A DNA stretch of 38,270 nucleotides, taken from the IMG/VR virus record IMGVR_UViG_3300023180_000158, positions 1 to 38,270 of that record, one strand, 5' to 3'. Origin of the DNA: a virus. The notes below the pieces were generated by a model that did not search any database, was not told where the DNA came from, and saw only the letters and a list, made by a program, of their open reading frames with translations. Every line of letters begins with the position of its first letter. Position 1 is the stretch's first letter. The translations under genes were made by a program, and so were the position numbers. Shown piece after piece: positions 23,882-31,269 of the stretch.

Positions 23882-25299
23882 GCAATGAAGCATTAGCAAG
23901 GGCGTTAGAAATCGCCAAAGAATTAGAACACCGTAAAGCGACTAATCGAATGGCGCATTACGAACCCTATGACTATCAAAAAAAATTCCACAATACCATA
24001 GCGCAACAAAGACTACTTATGGCGGGTAACCGTATCGGTAAATCGTTTTCTGGTGCTATGGAAATGGCTTACCATCTTACTGGGTTATATCCAGACTGGT
24101 GGGAAGGCAAAAAATTTACGCGCCCTATACGGGCATGGGCGGGTGGCGCATCTAACGAAACTACCCGTGATATATGCCAAAAAGAACTGGTAGGGCAACC
24201 TGATGACCCTACGGCTAAAGGTACTGGGTCTATTCCACTAAGGTTAATCGGTGAAACGGTACGAAAAGCAGGTGTACCAAATGCCATGAACAGCCTTGTC
24301 ATTAAACATGTAACAGGCGGATGGTCACGATTAGCATTCAAAGCCTACGAAATGGGCAAAGAAAAATGGATGGGTGAATCGCTAGACGTTATTTGGCTAG
24401 ACGAAGAACCACCATCATCAATATATACTCAATCATTGACGCGTACTGCTGATAAAGGCGGAATTGTCTACATGACATTTACTCCAGAAAGCGGTATGAC
24501 TGAAACTGTAGCGCAGTTTGTCAATGATCTAAGGGATGGGCAGGCTCTCATACAGGCAGGGTGGGATGATGCACCACACATGACTGCCGAGGTGCGTCAA
24601 CAAATATTAGCTGCGCTACCCCCACATGAACGTAAAATGCGTGAACAAGGTATTCCGCAATTAGGTTCAGGCTTGGTATTTCCATTACCTGAAGCAGATA
24701 TGATTTGTGACCCAATTGAAATACCAGAGTTTTGGCCTAGAATTTGTGGTCTTGATTTTGGATGGGATCACCCGACTGCTGCTGCATGGGCAGCATGGGA
24801 TAGAGATTCAGATGTAATTTACATCTACGATACCTATGCAATGTCACAGGAAGCCGTGCCAATGCACGCTAGTGCTATTAAATCGCGTGGCAACTGGATA
24901 CCTGTAATATGGCCGATGGACGGAAGACAGGCAGACAAAGGTTCTGGTAAAAGTTTGACAGAGCAATATCGTAATGAAGGCGTAAACATGACGCGTGAAC
25001 ACTTTACAAACCCGCCATCAGCAGGTCAAAAAGAAGGTTCAGGAGGAATTTCTGTTGAAGCGGGGATTCAAGAAATGTATACGCGGTTTATGACTAATAG
25101 ATTGAAAATATTTAATAACCAAAGTAAGTTACTAGAAGAATTACGAATGTACCATCGAAAAGACGGTAAAATCGTATTTAAGCATGATGATGTCATATCT
25201 GCAGCAAGATACGCAATTATGTCAGTCAGAAAGGCTAGGGTTAAAAATTATGAACCAACGCAAATATATTCGGACAGTAGTTTTAATGTGTTTGCATAA
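23878..25299 (+). CDS. terL: Terminase large subunit
   Basis: 473 residues, the DNA-packaging motor. Walker A variant AGNRIGKS (49-56), Walker B VIWLDEE (171-177) with catalytic E176/E177, a coupling motif MTFTP, and an RNase-H-like nuclease with D293 in GLDFGWDHPT and a late acidic pair in HDDVISAARYA (~435). It resembles the large subunits of T7-like marine phages. Start overlaps the nuclease stop; the next gene begins 19 bases after the stop, behind AGGAAAGG. Confidence 0.95.
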   Translation: MSNEALARALEIAKELEHRKATNRMAHYEPYDYQKKFHNTIAQQRLLMAGNRIGKSFSGAMEMAYHLTGLYPDWWEGKKFTRPIRAWAGGASNETTRDICQKELVGQPDDPTAKGTGSIPLRLIGETVRKAGVPNAMNSLVIKHVTGGWSRLAFKAYEMGKEKWMGESLDVIWLDEEPPSSIYTQSLTRTADKGGIVYMTFTPESGMTETVAQFVNDLRDGQALIQAGWDDAPHMTAEVRQQILAALPPHERKMREQGIPQLGSGLVFPLPEADMICDPIEIPEFWPRICGLDFGWDHPTAAAWAAWDRDSDVIYIYDTYAMSQEAVPMHASAIKSRGNWIPVIWPMDGRQADKGSGKSLTEQYRNEGVNMTREHFTNPPSAGQKEGSGGISVEAGIQEMYTRFMTNRLKIFNNQSKLLEELRMYHRKDGKIVFKHDDVISAARYAIMSVRKARVKNYEPTQIYSDSSFNVFA

Positions 25300-25317
25300 C
25301 TTAGGAAAGGAAAAACT

Positions 25318-25629
25318 ATGGGCGGAGTAGTAAGAACTATTGCAAAAGCCGTAGGTCTAGCACCAAAGAAACCTGCACCTGCACCAGTAGTAGCGCAAGC
25401 ACCTGCACCTGCAGCGGCTAAAGCAGAAGCAAAAGCAGCAGAAGCACAAACTGCTAAAGCAGCAGCACTAGCAGATAAAGGCGCAACATTAGGCGCAGGA
25501 TATGGTGGCAGCACTATGATGACAGGAGCAGCAGGCGTTGAAGAAGAAGCAAACGTTGCTAAAACTGTTCTTGGTGGTGCTTCTCAAGGTGGAAGACGTA
25601 GACGGAAAACTAATTACGGCGCAGCATAA
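25318..25629 (+). CDS. Ala/Pro-rich head-region protein, copy 1 of paralogous pair
   Basis: 103 residues. An Ala/Pro/Lys-rich N-terminal half, then GYGGSTMMTGAAGVEEEA and KTVLGGASQGG, a pattern (T.LTG..G....A...KTLLGG) common in small proteins just upstream of T7-like portals. The protein at 26054-26266 carries the same C-terminal motif. Role unknown, probably in head or portal assembly. Overlaps the GNAT start by one base. Confidence 0.82.
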   Translation: MGGVVRTIAKAVGLAPKKPAPAPVVAQAPAPAAAKAEAKAAEAQTAKAAALADKGATLGAGYGGSTMMTGAAGVEEEANVAKTVLGGASQGGRRRRKTNYGAA

Positions 25630-26063
25630 TGATCGAAGTGCGCGTTGACGCAGAAATACGGGAGCGTGCATACGATTATATTGCGCCTAGAGCGCATATT
25701 CTGCGTGAAGCAGAAGAAACGGATAGGTTTATTTTATTTGTAGAAACTGAAACAGACGAAATATTAGGTTGTTTACTGTTTTCAGACTATGATGGACATA
25801 ACATATTTGTTCACTTGGCAATAGATGACCCAAGGGTGTGCCAACGAAGAAATATAAAATTGATGTTTGATTATGCGTTCAATCAGTGTAAATGTAGTAG
25901 AATGACAGCAATGTGTGTCAATGGATACGAAAGAAACGAAAGATTACTTGCAGGCGTAGGCTTTGTCAAGGAAGGCGTTGTTCGTAAAACTATGAAGGTA
26001 AATGGCAAATGGATTGATGCTGCCCTTTACGGAATATTAAAGGAGGAATGCAGATGGGTATGA
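25629..26063 (+). CDS. GNAT-fold protein (T7 gp13-like position)
   Basis: 144 residues. GCLLFSDYDGHNIFVHLAIDD, then a central helix QRRNIKLMFDYAFNQCKC and NERLLAGVGFVKEGVVRKTM, match the N-acetyltransferase fold (strand, helix, then the G-F-x-x-E-G end). Proteins of this type occur in T7-like phages in the virion gene block and are compared with T7 gp13; whether they acetylate anything is unclear. The acetyl-CoA loop Q-x-x-G/A is poorly conserved (VCQRRNI), so binding may be lost or changed. Confidence 0.83.
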   Translation: MIEVRVDAEIRERAYDYIAPRAHILREAEETDRFILFVETETDEILGCLLFSDYDGHNIFVHLAIDDPRVCQRRNIKLMFDYAFNQCKCSRMTAMCVNGYERNERLLAGVGFVKEGVVRKTMKVNGKWIDAALYGILKEECRWV

Positions 26064-26266
26064 AATCATCACCTGCAATGCCGCCACCTGTAGATACTTC
26101 AGTGACAGATCGTACAGCAGAGAAAGAGGCAGCGGTTGCAGAAGAAAAAGCAAAAATGTTGGCTACTAGAAAAAAAGGTCAATATGGAACTATTTTGACT
26201 TCTGGTATGGGCGTGGATGAAGAAGCCGAAACTAAGAAGACAATGTTAGGCGGAACAATTACATAA
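26054..26266 (+). CDS. Small head-region protein, copy 2 of paralogous pair
   Basis: 70 residues from ATG 26054, chosen because AGGAGG lies seven bases upstream; the ATG at 26048 sits only one base behind the site. KGQYGTILTSGMGVDEEAETKKTMLGG parallels the C-terminus of the protein at 25318-25629. N-terminus Pro-rich, middle acidic helical. Overlaps the portal start by one base (TAATG). Confidence 0.83.
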   Translation: MGMKSSPAMPPPVDTSVTDRTAEKEAAVAEEKAKMLATRKKGQYGTILTSGMGVDEEAETKKTMLGGTIT

Positions 26267-27933
26267 TGGATACTTTAACCCCTTTTGATTATGTAAAAAA
26301 ACGTCTAGGCGCAATGGAGTCTAACCGAGGTACTTGGGAAGACCATTGGCAGGAAATCCTTGACTATGTAATGCCGCGTAAGGCAGACGTTACTTTAGTA
26401 AGAGCAAAAGGTGAAAAACGTACTGAGGTTCTTTTTGACAGTACAGCAATAACTGCAAACACTCTGCTCTCAGCAAGTCTACAAGGCACACTAACTTCAC
26501 CATCATTGCCTTGGTTCTCAATTAAATTGCGTGACAAACAATCTAACGAAGATCATCAAACACAATTGTGGTTAGAAGATACCGCTAGACGTATGTATGA
26601 CGCATTTAACGATGCGAACTTCAATACTGAAGTGCATGAAATGTATCTTGATTTAACATCCATTGGTACTGGGTGTTTATTTGTTGAAGAACACAAAGAT
26701 GGGTTTAAAGACAATGGAATACATTTCAAAACATTACACATTAACGAGTTTTACATACAAGAAAATAACAATGGATTTATCGACACTGTGTACCGTAAGT
26801 ACAAAATGTCTGCACGACAAGCAGTACAAGAATTCGGTGAAGACAACCTTGGCGAAAAAATCCTAGAGGCTGCAAAAAACAAACCTGAAAAAGAATTTGT
26901 ATTTATTCATGCAGTAGAACCATCAATTGATTACAAGCGTGCTACTGGAAAAGTAGCAACTAAACTCAAATACCACAGTTGCCATGTTTGTCAGGAAGAC
27001 AAAATGGTTGTGCGTACTGGTGGTTACAATGAATTCCCATATTTAGTACCGCGTTGGTCTAAAGCAACAGGTGAAATCTATGGACGTTCACCAAGTTATA
27101 ACGCGTTACCAGATATTAAAACGCTAAACAAAGCCGTAGAAATTGGACTTAAAGCATGGGCGAAAGCAATTGACCCCCCACTTTTGGTACAGGATGATGG
27201 TGTCATTGGCAGAGTAAGAACTACACCTGCAGGCATCACAGTTATTCGTAATGACGGTGCTATCAAACCATTACAGATTGGTAGCAACTGGCAAATCACG
27301 GACATGAAAGAAACGCAGTTAAGGACTGCAATTCGTCAAGCATACTACTCAGATCAATTACAGTTGCAGGAAGGGCCACAAATGACTGCAACAGAAGTGC
27401 AGGTTCGTTATGAACTGATGCAACGTCTTCTTGGCCCAACGTTGGGAAGATTCCAAAGCGAATTTCTCAACCCGCTGATTGAGCGTGTCTTTGGCATCAT
27501 GTTCAGAGCAGGTGCGTTGCTCCCTCCACCTGACAATATCCAAGAGGCCAAGATGGATATTGAATATGTAGGGCCATTGGCACGCTCGCAGCGAATGGAA
27601 GAAGCACAAGCAATTGATCGTTTATATCAACTTGCAGCAAACGTAGCGCAGATAGACCCAACAATTATGGACAACATCAACCATGATGAAGCAATCCGTA
27701 TGCGTGCAACATTGCTAGGCGTACCTAAATCTATCTTGATTTCTAGGGAAGACGTTGCTGAGAAACGTGAAGCACAAGCACAGGCAGCAATGGAACAACA
27801 AATGATGATGGCACAACAACAGCAAGCACAAACAGGTAAGATGCAGGCTGAAGCAGCCAAAGCAGTTGCAGACCCAGATGTTCAAGATGTAATGACTGAG
27901 GCTACGCAACAGGCAGAACGGGAATTGATGTAA
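26266..27933 (+). CDS. Portal protein (T7-like head-tail connector)
   Basis: 555 residues, the usual size for T7 gp8-type connectors. Start FDYVKKRLGAMESNRGTWEDHW leads into YVMPRKADV; further typical segments are PSLPWFSIKL, YGRSPSYNALPDIKTLNK and the ERMG-like tail region with ITREDV-type SILISREDVAEKRE. The C-terminus is Gln/Met-rich (QQMMMAQQQQAQ). It forms the dodecameric ring through which DNA is packaged and ejected. Confidence 0.95.
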   Translation: MDTLTPFDYVKKRLGAMESNRGTWEDHWQEILDYVMPRKADVTLVRAKGEKRTEVLFDSTAITANTLLSASLQGTLTSPSLPWFSIKLRDKQSNEDHQTQLWLEDTARRMYDAFNDANFNTEVHEMYLDLTSIGTGCLFVEEHKDGFKDNGIHFKTLHINEFYIQENNNGFIDTVYRKYKMSARQAVQEFGEDNLGEKILEAAKNKPEKEFVFIHAVEPSIDYKRATGKVATKLKYHSCHVCQEDKMVVRTGGYNEFPYLVPRWSKATGEIYGRSPSYNALPDIKTLNKAVEIGLKAWAKAIDPPLLVQDDGVIGRVRTTPAGITVIRNDGAIKPLQIGSNWQITDMKETQLRTAIRQAYYSDQLQLQEGPQMTATEVQVRYELMQRLLGPTLGRFQSEFLNPLIERVFGIMFRAGALLPPPDNIQEAKMDIEYVGPLARSQRMEEAQAIDRLYQLAANVAQIDPTIMDNINHDEAIRMRATLLGVPKSILISREDVAEKREAQAQAAMEQQMMMAQQQQAQTGKMQAEAAKAVADPDVQDVMTEATQQAERELM

Positions 27934-28070
27934 TGAAAAAAGGTCTTTATCACAACATCAACGAAAGAAAAAAGAAAGGAATCAGCCGACCTAAATCCAA
28001 ATCTACTATTTCCGCTAACAATTACGAAAATATGAAGAAGGGATTTCCTAAGATCGGCACAAGAAAATAA
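27933..28070 (+). CDS. Tiny basic head-region protein, MKKGLYHNIN family
   Basis: 45 residues: MKKGLYHNINERKKKGISRP and a Lys/Arg-rich remainder ending FPKIGTRK. This pattern (KGLY.NIN.RKK.G.SR.....I....Y..M..GF) is a conserved short protein between portal and scaffold genes in many marine podoviruses. Function unknown, possibly DNA-binding in the head. One-base TAATG overlaps at both ends support it. Confidence 0.85.
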   Translation: MKKGLYHNINERKKKGISRPKSKSTISANNYENMKKGFPKIGTRK

Positions 28071-28303
28071 TGGCAGACGCAGAACAATTTGAAGAATTGC
28101 ACAAAGAACACACTGAGTTAGTAGAAAACTACAAACAGTGTTTTTCAACACCTGCGGGTGAAAAAGTGCTAGAAGACTTGGAGGCAGCCTACGGGAATAG
28201 AATTAGTTTTTCTTCTGACCCGTATGCAACTGCATACAAGGAAGGACAGCGTAGTTTATTTCTACGCATTAAATCAATGATAAAAGAAAGGAAAGATACA
28301 TAA
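28070..28303 (+). CDS. Bbp19-like small head-region protein
   Basis: 77 residues, acidic helical N-terminus, then SFSSDPYATAYKEGQRSLFL, the signature (F..DPY.TAY.EGQR...L.I) of a short protein family found next to portal and scaffold genes, named after Bordetella phage Bbp19. Structural role likely but undefined. TAATG overlap with the upstream gene and ends just before the scaffold ATG. Confidence 0.82.
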   Translation: MADAEQFEELHKEHTELVENYKQCFSTPAGEKVLEDLEAAYGNRISFSSDPYATAYKEGQRSLFLRIKSMIKERKDT

Positions 28304-29131
28304 ATGTCAGAAAACGCAGAGGCCGTTACCACCGAAGAACAGGTAACTCAGGAAGCGGGTACGCTACTTGGGTCTGAAGGAGTGGGCGATAACCTTGATT
28401 GGAAATCATCACTACCTGACGATCTTAAAAACGACCCTACTTTATCAAACTTTAAAGATGTAGAAAGTCTTGCTAAAACAGTTGTTCATCAGCAAAAGCA
28501 GATGGGTAACCGTATTCCGATTCCAAAAGATGACGAAGGTTTCAAAGAATTGTACGGCAAACTGGGTAGACCAGATGAACCGACAGGATATGAAACCAAA
28601 GTGCCTGAAGGCATGGAATCGTATTTTGGTGATAATGAACTAAATCAATTTAAAAATGTAGCGCACGAAATTGGTCTTAATCAAAAACAAGTAGATGCTT
28701 TGATTAACTACCAAGCAGGTGCAATTCAAGGCCAGTTGGAAAACGAACCTGCTATGCTTGCTGCTCAGAAAGAAGAAACAGAAACTTATCTGAAGCAAGA
28801 ATGGGGTCTTGATTACAGTAAAAATATTAAAGCCGCACAACGTGCATTGCAGGTTTACGGCGATGATGAAATGATGGAACTTATGAATACCACTGCAGGT
28901 AACCATCCTGCGGTAATTAAGTTGTTTGCACGATTAGGTGCTGAAGTCACAGAGGATATGACGCAAAATACGCAGAATAATACTCTAGCAGCCAATAGGT
29001 TGGACGCGCAGGACGAAATTAGTGCAACATTTGCTAATGCAAATCATCCATATTTTGATGCAAAACACCCAGACCACAGAACGGCTGTGGAACGTATGCG
29101 TCAACTCATGGAAAAAGTGCATGGTAATTAA
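28304..29131 (+). CDS. Scaffold protein
   Basis: 275 residues, acidic, Glu/Gln-rich and helical, as in T7 gp9-type scaffolds. SLPDDLKNDPTLSNFKDVESLAKTVVHQQK and GRPDEPTGYET (with PEGMESYF) are typical of phage scaffold/assembly proteins. The C-terminus has ANHPYFDAKHPDHRTAVERM, another common end. It would guide procapsid assembly. AAAGGAAAG lies before ATG. Followed by a 165-base untranslated segment before the capsid gene. Confidence 0.9.
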   Translation: MSENAEAVTTEEQVTQEAGTLLGSEGVGDNLDWKSSLPDDLKNDPTLSNFKDVESLAKTVVHQQKQMGNRIPIPKDDEGFKELYGKLGRPDEPTGYETKVPEGMESYFGDNELNQFKNVAHEIGLNQKQVDALINYQAGAIQGQLENEPAMLAAQKEETETYLKQEWGLDYSKNIKAAQRALQVYGDDEMMELMNTTAGNHPAVIKLFARLGAEVTEDMTQNTQNNTLAANRLDAQDEISATFANANHPYFDAKHPDHRTAVERMRQLMEKVHGN

Positions 29132-29140
29132 CAACTTATA

Positions 29141-29149
29141 TGGTATATT
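29141..29149 (+). promoter_or_regulatory. Possible extended -10 promoter before capsid gene
   Basis: TGGTATATT is an extended -10 (TG-N-TATATT). No good -35 lies upstream, so this is tentative. It would produce a ~140-base leader containing the folded element described next. Confidence 0.3.
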
Positions 29150-29161
29150 TGAATTACATTA

Positions 29162-29262
29162 TTAAGGCCCGTTAATCGGACAACCTTGATTGTAGGTGTG
29201 ATGCCTTAAAATCCGTTCGACAGTGCGTTAACTGTAAGGTTTCCCTGCAAAGGATAAAAACC
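29162..29262 (+). ncRNA. Structured leader RNA upstream of major capsid gene
   Basis: A closing stem TTAAGGC (29162-29168) / GCCTTAA (29203-29209) encloses two hairpins: CCG-TTAAT-CGG (29169-29179) and ACCT-TGATTGT-AGGT (29083+100, that is 29183-29197), forming a three-way junction. Downstream are ACAGT-GCGTTA-ACTGT (29220-29235) and GGTTT/AAACC (29238-29262), whose inner helix CCT-GCAA-AGG is capped by a GNRA tetraloop. No known class matched, and it is not a tRNA. Structure is seen by pairing only. Confidence 0.5.
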
Positions 29263-29296
29263 GTGAAATGTTAAACTTAAACAAAGGAGAACTACT

Positions 29297-30157
29297 ATGT
29301 CAGTAGAAATCACAACTGCTTTTGTAGAACAGTACAAAAGTAATGTGTTCCACTTGGCGCAGCAGAAAGGTTCACGTTTAAGGGATGCGGTTAGAACTGA
29401 AACAGTTACAGGTAAATCGCACTTCTTTGAGCGAATTGGTTCTGTTGCGGCTCAGAAGCGAACTTCTCGCCACTCTGATACCCCAAGAATGGACACACCA
29501 CACTCAAGACGTAAAGTCACTATGGACGATTACGATTGGGCAGATTTGATTGATAATGAAGATAAGGTAAGAATGCTTATCTCACCTCAATCAGAATACG
29601 CAATGGCAGGCGCATGGGCAATGGGCCGTGCTATGGACGATGCAATTATTAGTGCAGCAACAGGCAACGCTTTTGGCGGTGTTAGTGGCGGTACTACTGT
29701 TGCACTTCCTTCAGCACAAAAGATTGCACATGGTTCAGCAGGCCTTACTCTGGAAAAACTAATCGAAGCAAAAGAAATTCTTGATGCTAACGATGTTGAC
29801 CCAGATGAAGCACGCTATTGTGTAGTAACTTCAAAACAAATGTCTAACTTGCTTAACATCACGAAGGTAACTTCTGCTGATTACGCAAGTGTTAAAAGTT
29901 TGGTACAAGGCCAAATCGACACTTATCTAGGATTCAAATTCCTACGAACTGAGCGTCTAGGTCTTGATTCAAACTCAGACAGACAAGTTTTGGCGTTTAC
30001 GCAGTCTGGAATCGGGCTTGCTGTAGGTCAGGATGTGAACACTCGTATCTCTGAACGTGCAGACAAGAATTATGCAACTCAGGTATTTCTATCAATGACT
30101 ATCGGTGCTACGCGAGTAGAAGACGAAAAAGTTGTAGAAATCGCTTGTAACGAATAA
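29297..30157 (+). CDS. Major capsid protein
   Basis: 286 residues, of the short capsid type found in marine T7-like and BPP-1-like podoviruses: opening TTAFVEQYKSNVFHLAQQKGS, then FFERIGSVAAQKRTSRHSDTP, TMDDYDWADLIDNEDKVRM and ATGNAFGGVSGG. The C-terminal half GQIDTYLGFKFLRTERL and SERADKNYATQVFLSMTIGATR is also family-typical. HK97-fold assembly is assumed. AAAGGAGA lies seven bases before ATG; it follows the structured leader. Confidence 0.95.
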   Translation: MSVEITTAFVEQYKSNVFHLAQQKGSRLRDAVRTETVTGKSHFFERIGSVAAQKRTSRHSDTPRMDTPHSRRKVTMDDYDWADLIDNEDKVRMLISPQSEYAMAGAWAMGRAMDDAIISAATGNAFGGVSGGTTVALPSAQKIAHGSAGLTLEKLIEAKEILDANDVDPDEARYCVVTSKQMSNLLNITKVTSADYASVKSLVQGQIDTYLGFKFLRTERLGLDSNSDRQVLAFTQSGIGLAVGQDVNTRISERADKNYATQVFLSMTIGATRVEDEKVVEIACNE

Positions 30158-30170
30158 GGAGGGTTGAAAC

Positions 30171-30635
30171 ATGGCTACTGTATATTCAGCACAGAAGACC
30201 AGTTGGAGTCAAAACAACCCAACTGATCGAGTAAAAACGAACGAAATGGCAGGAAGGGTGCGAATTGCTTACGCTACTTATGAAGCGTCTTCATTAGCAT
30301 CTGGTGATGTCATTGAAATGTTCAACTTGCCTAACGGAGCAAGGATTGTTGGCGGAACTATTGCACACGATGCACTAGGTTCATCTACAACTCTCTCTGT
30401 AGGTTATGCAGCGCATACTGATTCTTCAGGTTCAGCAGTATCAGCGGGTGCAGCGGCTTTCAAAGCAGCAGCATCTTCTGCTTCAGCAGGACTTGCAGAT
30501 TGTGCAGCAACATTGGCTCTAAACTACGGTTTAGAAGTTGATGCTGATGCAACTGGTATGCCAGTAACAGTTACTATGGGTGGCGCAGCAGGCACAGGTA
30601 CTATCGTACTTAGCATGCAATACGTTACCGACTAA
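30171..30635 (+). CDS. Probable head decoration / cement protein
   Basis: 154 residues, Ala/Gly/Ser/Thr-rich beta protein: ASSLASGDVIEMFNLPNGARI, VGYAAHTDSSGSA and VTVTMGGAAGTGTIVLSM. It immediately follows the capsid gene behind GGAGGG, as does the jellyroll cement protein in BPP-1-like phages. The content resembles head-stabilising proteins; it could instead be a minor head fibre. Ends before a terminator-like hairpin. Confidence 0.78.
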   Translation: MATVYSAQKTSWSQNNPTDRVKTNEMAGRVRIAYATYEASSLASGDVIEMFNLPNGARIVGGTIAHDALGSSTTLSVGYAAHTDSSGSAVSAGAAAFKAAASSASAGLADCAATLALNYGLEVDADATGMPVTVTMGGAAGTGTIVLSMQYVTD

Positions 30636-30643
30636 GTAACATT

Positions 30644-30677
30644 AGGTTGGGGGGCGTAAAAACCCCCCTGCCTTTAT
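30644..30677 (+). terminator. Terminator-like hairpin after capsid genes
   Basis: AGG-TT-GGGGGG (30644-30654) pairs with CCCCCC-TG-CCT (30663-30673): a six-GC stem extended by three pairs across a two-base mismatch, eight-base loop, then TTATT. The short T run suggests partial termination, which would lower expression of the tail genes relative to capsid. Confidence 0.7.
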
Positions 30678-30690
30678 TAAAGGGATTAGT

Positions 30691-31269
30691 ATGGCAACAG
30701 ACGTATCAATATGTAGTAATGCTTTAAGACGGTTAGGTGATGCACCTATCACAAGTCTTACTGACGATACAGAAAGAGCGCGTCTTTGTAATGCCTTTTT
30801 CCCAGATGCGCGTGACACTGTACTACGCGCACATCCTTGGAATTTTGCGATAACTAGAGCGTCTTTGCCTCAGTTATCTGATACTCCCGCATACGGCTTT
30901 AACTACATGTATGCGCTACCAACAGACCCATATTGTTTGCGTGTGTTGGAAATGAGTTATCCAGATTACATATTCAAGATTGAGAACGATGCAACTAATG
31001 GCAGGGTCTTGCTGACTGATGAAAGTACAGCAAAGATTTTGTACATAGCGCGAATCACTGACCCAACGCTATTTGATGCAATGTTTGTAGAAACCCTTAC
31101 ATCTAAGTTGGCTGTAGATTTAGCGTATGCAATAACAGGAAGCGCACAACTACAGGCGCAGATGGAAAAAATGTATCAAGCCAAACTATCTGAAGCCCGT
31201 AGTGTTGATGGTCAAGAAGGATTTATTGATGACCTAGTTTCAACAACATTTACGGACTTTAGAAAATAA
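30691..31269 (+). CDS. Tail tubular protein A (T7 gp11-like)
   Basis: 192 residues. ATDVSICSNALRRLGDAPIT, CNAFFPDARDTVLRAHPWNF and ALPTDPYCLRVLEM are the conserved segments of gp11-type adaptors that link portal and nozzle. Overlaps the gp12-like start by one base. Rich in helices at the C-terminus (QMEKMYQAKLSEAR). Confidence 0.94.
   Translation: MATDVSICSNALRRLGDAPITSLTDDTERARLCNAFFPDARDTVLRAHPWNFAITRASLPQLSDTPAYGFNYMYALPTDPYCLRVLEMSYPDYIFKIENDATNGRVLLTDESTAKILYIARITDPTLFDAMFVETLTSKLAVDLAYAITGSAQLQAQMEKMYQAKLSEARSVDGQEGFIDDLVSTTFTDFRK

Noticed and set aside
29162-29262. Possible tRNA because of GTTCGA near 29215
   Set aside because: No seven-base acceptor stem, anticodon arm or CCA position fits; helices pair in another pattern.
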